A DNA stretch of 64,000 nt from Thiocapsa imhoffii (GTDB taxonomy: Bacteria > Pseudomonadota > Gammaproteobacteria > Chromatiales > Chromatiaceae): the NCBI RefSeq assembly GCF_016583985.1, contig NZ_NRSD01000003.1, positions 186,001 to 250,000 on the forward strand, in the 5' to 3' direction. The translations under genes and the position numbers were made by a program. The notes beneath the pieces are model-generated. The model did no database searches, was not told the DNA's origin, and was given only the letters and a program-made list of their open reading frames with translations. Positions 61,637 through 64,000 of this stretch are shown here, piece by piece (the first letter of the stretch is position 1; each line of letters starts with the position of its first letter).

Positions 61637-63811
61637 ATGACCGACCTGACACTCTCGTTCGAACGCCGGCCCCAGTGGGGCAAACAACTCTATGTTCACT
61701 GCTGGGATGCTCGTCCGAATGGCTTGACGACGTCCTGGCCGGGCCAGCCGATGGAGCCGGGCGAGGATGGCTGGTATCACCTGCGGTTGGTGGGGGTGAC
61801 GGCAACGCAGCTCGTCTTCACGGACGGCGAGGGTCATCAAACCCCGGATCTCTGGCGCGATCGCGACGGATGGCTCGACCGTCAGGATCGCTGGCATGAC
61901 CACCAACCGACGCGCGCGCAACACCCACAGTCGCAAGACCCCACGGCGACGCCACCCCCGATCACCCCAGCGCAGGTTGTCGACACGGCGCCACGGCCGC
62001 TCGCGCAGCGGCACGATTTTCGCGAAGAGACCATCTATTTTCTCTTAACGACACGCTTCTATGATGGCGACCCGACGAACAACTTCTTCTGCCGCGACCG
62101 TATCCAATTCGATGCGGAGGGACGCGCGGTCGATCCCCATTGGCGCGGCGACTTCAAGGGTTTGATCCAGCGTCTGGACTATCTGCGCGATCTGGGTTTC
62201 ACCGCCATCTGGATCACCCCACCGGTCGAGAATCGGTCTGGTCTCGACTATCACGGCTACCATCCCTACGACTGGACGCGGATCGACCCGCGGCTGGAGT
62301 CACCCGACGCCACCTATCAGGATTTGATCGATGCCGCGCATGCCCGCGACATCAAGATCATCCAGGACGTGGTCGTGAACCATTCATCTCAATATGGGAT
62401 TCGCGGTCAGGTCCATATCGATCATCTGCCGATCAAATACTATGTTCCACAGGGCGCGCAACAGGGACAAGTCGATCATGGTCCCTACCAGGGTCATCTC
62501 GGCAACTACGCCTGGCCCAATCGCGATGACATCGATAACCCGCTCGCGCCCGAGTGGTTTCGTGAGCGTCATGCGCGTGACCCCGAGGGCATCGAGCCCC
62601 TGATCGATCCCAAGACCGGCGAGACCCTGCCCAAACCTGGCTATGACCCGGGGCGCTTCTTCGGCATCGATCCTCAGGATCTGGACCCACACTGGTATCA
62701 CCAGGATGGGTTCATCTGTGGCGGTGACTGGGAGAGTGCCTACCCGCTGCAACACAAACATCTCGCGGGTGACTGCATCGATCTCGCCACCGAGCGGCAG
62801 AACGTCAAGGACTATCTGATCAACGCCATCAAGCGTTATCTGGACATGGGCGTCGATGCCTTGCGCATCGATACGGTCAAACACATCGAGCGCGAGACCT
62901 TGCTCGAATACATCAACGCCTGGAAGGCCCACAAACCCGACCTGTTCGTGTTTGGCGAAAACCTGGTCAAAGGCTACGGTTGGGGCGATCTCGGTGGTGG
63001 TGACAATGGGCCCTCACAGATCCGACCCTGGTGGTATACCCGGCTGGGGAGCGACCCACGGGATCCCGAATCCGGTGGAGATTCTGGTTTTCCGCAGCTC
63101 GACTTCGGCTTGTTCTCGACCTTTCGCGATACCGTCAGCAAGGGCACCTACGAAGGAACCTCGCAGATCCTCGGGATGGATTGGATCTATGGGGATGTGA
63201 CGCAGTTGGTCACCTTCCTACAGAATCACGACGTGGGTCCGGACAACGACTTCAAGTACCGTTTCAAGGGTGAGCAGTGGATGGCCGCGGCGGCCTACAA
63301 CCTGATCTGGACCGTGCGAGGGATCCCCTGCCTCTACTTCGGCGAAGAGATCGAGTTCATGAAAGGGGCCCCGCAGGATGTTGAGGGCGAACGCGATACC
63401 CTGCATCAGACTGGACGTGCCTACTTTGGCGATCATCTCACCGACGAGAGTCTCGCCGAGACCCAAGCGCACCCCATCTACCGTCACATCAAACGTCTCA
63501 ACCAGATCCGCCGGGCCATCCCGGCGCTCCAAAAGGCGCGGCTGAGTCACCTAGCCGAATGGGGTCACGGCATGCGCTTCGTGCGCGAGGATCAGCCCAG
63601 CGGCAGCTATGTGGTGGTTGGTCTCGCCATCGGCGCGAGCCAGGAGATCGGGATCGATGGCGTGCGTCCAGGTCTCTATCGTGATGCCGTCACCGGACAC
63701 GAACTGCGCTCCGATGGCCGGCTGGTCTTTCACGTGAAGGCCAACTCGGCGGGCATCTATGTCCTCAACGGACCTGGCAAGATCGGTGAGGACGGTCTGT
63801 ATCTCAGGTAA
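61637..63811 (+). CDS. GH13 alpha-amylase-family enzyme with N-terminal starch-binding-like module
   Basis: This 724-residue glycoside hydrolase has no signal peptide, so it acts in the cytoplasm. An N-terminal beta module (residues about 10-85, QLYVHCWDARPNGLTTSWPG... TQLVFTDGEGHQTPDLW) resembles CBM26-type starch-binding domains. The GH13 barrel has region I DVVVNHSS, the nucleophile in ALRIDTVKH, the acid/base Glu in FVFGENL and the third Asp in FLQNHDVGPD. Likely substrates are the alpha-glucans made by amylosucrase or glycogen; whether it hydrolyses or transfers is not decided by sequence. Confidence 0.88.
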   Translation: MTDLTLSFERRPQWGKQLYVHCWDARPNGLTTSWPGQPMEPGEDGWYHLRLVGVTATQLVFTDGEGHQTPDLWRDRDGWLDRQDRWHDHQPTRAQHPQSQDPTATPPPITPAQVVDTAPRPLAQRHDFREETIYFLLTTRFYDGDPTNNFFCRDRIQFDAEGRAVDPHWRGDFKGLIQRLDYLRDLGFTAIWITPPVENRSGLDYHGYHPYDWTRIDPRLESPDATYQDLIDAAHARDIKIIQDVVVNHSSQYGIRGQVHIDHLPIKYYVPQGAQQGQVDHGPYQGHLGNYAWPNRDDIDNPLAPEWFRERHARDPEGIEPLIDPKTGETLPKPGYDPGRFFGIDPQDLDPHWYHQDGFICGGDWESAYPLQHKHLAGDCIDLATERQNVKDYLINAIKRYLDMGVDALRIDTVKHIERETLLEYINAWKAHKPDLFVFGENLVKGYGWGDLGGGDNGPSQIRPWWYTRLGSDPRDPESGGDSGFPQLDFGLFSTFRDTVSKGTYEGTSQILGMDWIYGDVTQLVTFLQNHDVGPDNDFKYRFKGEQWMAAAAYNLIWTVRGIPCLYFGEEIEFMKGAPQDVEGERDTLHQTGRAYFGDHLTDESLAETQAHPIYRHIKRLNQIRRAIPALQKARLSHLAEWGHGMRFVREDQPSGSYVVVGLAIGASQEIGIDGVRPGLYRDAVTGHELRSDGRLVFHVKANSAGIYVLNGPGKIGEDGLYLR

Positions 63812-63887
63812 CCGCGGCGCGCCATCATCCTGCACAGGGTGCCGAGCAACCCCTTGGATCAACCTACATTCGTCCTGCCAGCGCACC

Positions 63888-64000
63888 ATGTCCAGCACGC
63901 CTCGCCCCAAGACCAGCACGCCCATGCGCGCGCGCCTGCGCGATTGGGCGTTCAACCTCCTCTTGGTCATCCTGGTCATTGTCGCGGTGCAATGGTGGAA
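63888..64000 (+). CDS. Start of a membrane-anchored protein, truncated by window edge
   Basis: Thirty-seven codons are visible: a basic N-terminus (STPRPKTSTPMRARLRDW) followed by a membrane helix (AFNLLLVILVIVAVQWW). This looks like the anchor of a periplasmic thioredoxin-like (TlpA/ScsD-type) protein, but the catalytic domain lies outside the window and the family is a guess. A second in-frame ATG at 63924 is possible. Confidence 0.5.
   Translation, partial: MSSTPRPKTSTPMRARLRDWAFNLLLVILVIVAVQWW

Noticed and set aside
1..64000. tRNA, rRNA or CRISPR features
   Set aside because: No rRNA segments, no tRNA-like cloverleaf with CCA context and no regularly spaced direct repeats were noticed. 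A covariance-model tRNA scan would be decisive; I could not run one.

Overview
The window reads as a high-GC gammaproteobacterial chromosome, most likely a purple sulfur bacterium or close relative (Chromatiales). The basis is the combination of gammaproteobacterial housekeeping genes (rne, valS, cydDC, MlaE/MCE-type transport), nitrogenase cofactor assembly genes (nifE-nifN-nifX with accessory genes) behind a sigma-54/NifA-type promoter, and a sucrose-synthesis cluster of the kind used for osmoprotection. The assignment is an inference; no rRNA or photosystem gene lies in the window. No rRNA, tRNA, CRISPR array or prophage was seen. REGION 1 (1-11.9 kb): the 3' part of rne, a convergent low-molecular-weight tyrosine phosphatase, a DamX-like SPOR membrane protein, then a tight plus-strand run sps - spp - fructokinase - amylosucrase - panE. 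The sucrose genes make sucrose-6-phosphate, dephosphorylate it, cleave or polymerise sucrose to alpha-glucan, and rephosphorylate the released fructose. REGION 2 (11.9-19.1 kb): a minus-strand envelope operon of a lytic-transglycosylase-like lipoprotein, a 1851-residue thioester alpha-2-macroglobulin with an N-terminal Apple/PAN module, and a BON-repeat protein. REGION 3 (19.2-28.9 kb): small membrane and exported proteins, cydDC, a translationally coupled four-gene cassette (DUF2878, DUF1295, DUF6134, lipocalin) and an OmpA-like lipoprotein closed by a 20-bp hairpin. REGION 4 (29.0-34.6 kb): a minus-strand nif operon nifE-nifN-nifX-rseC-like-DUF269-DUF683-fdxB, with a well-placed sigma-54 promoter and NifA upstream activator site. 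REGION 5 (34.7-40.6 kb): an EamA transporter, an unrecognised 443-residue protein and an Mla/Pqi-type lipid transport operon whose ATPase has lost catalytic residues. REGION 6 (40.6-48.9 kb): a scarred accessory region with a frameshifted trkH remnant, a diguanylate cyclase, transposase and IS-end debris, a secreted RTX-like protein, and a duplicated module (TPR-like gene + spacer + AAA/nuclease gene) in which one copy keeps the TPR gene and the other keeps the AAA gene. REGION 7 (48.9-57.05 kb): a YbhFSR-type export operon (HlyD, double ATPase, two permeases) and valS. REGION 8 (57.06-59.75 kb): a ruined type I restriction-modification island (hsdR, hsdM and an ATPase, all broken) with an apparently intact vapBC pair embedded in it. 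REGION 9 (59.85-64 kb): acyl-CoA thioesterase, PerM/AI-2E-family protein, a cytoplasmic GH13 alpha-amylase-family enzyme, and the first codons of a membrane-anchored protein.
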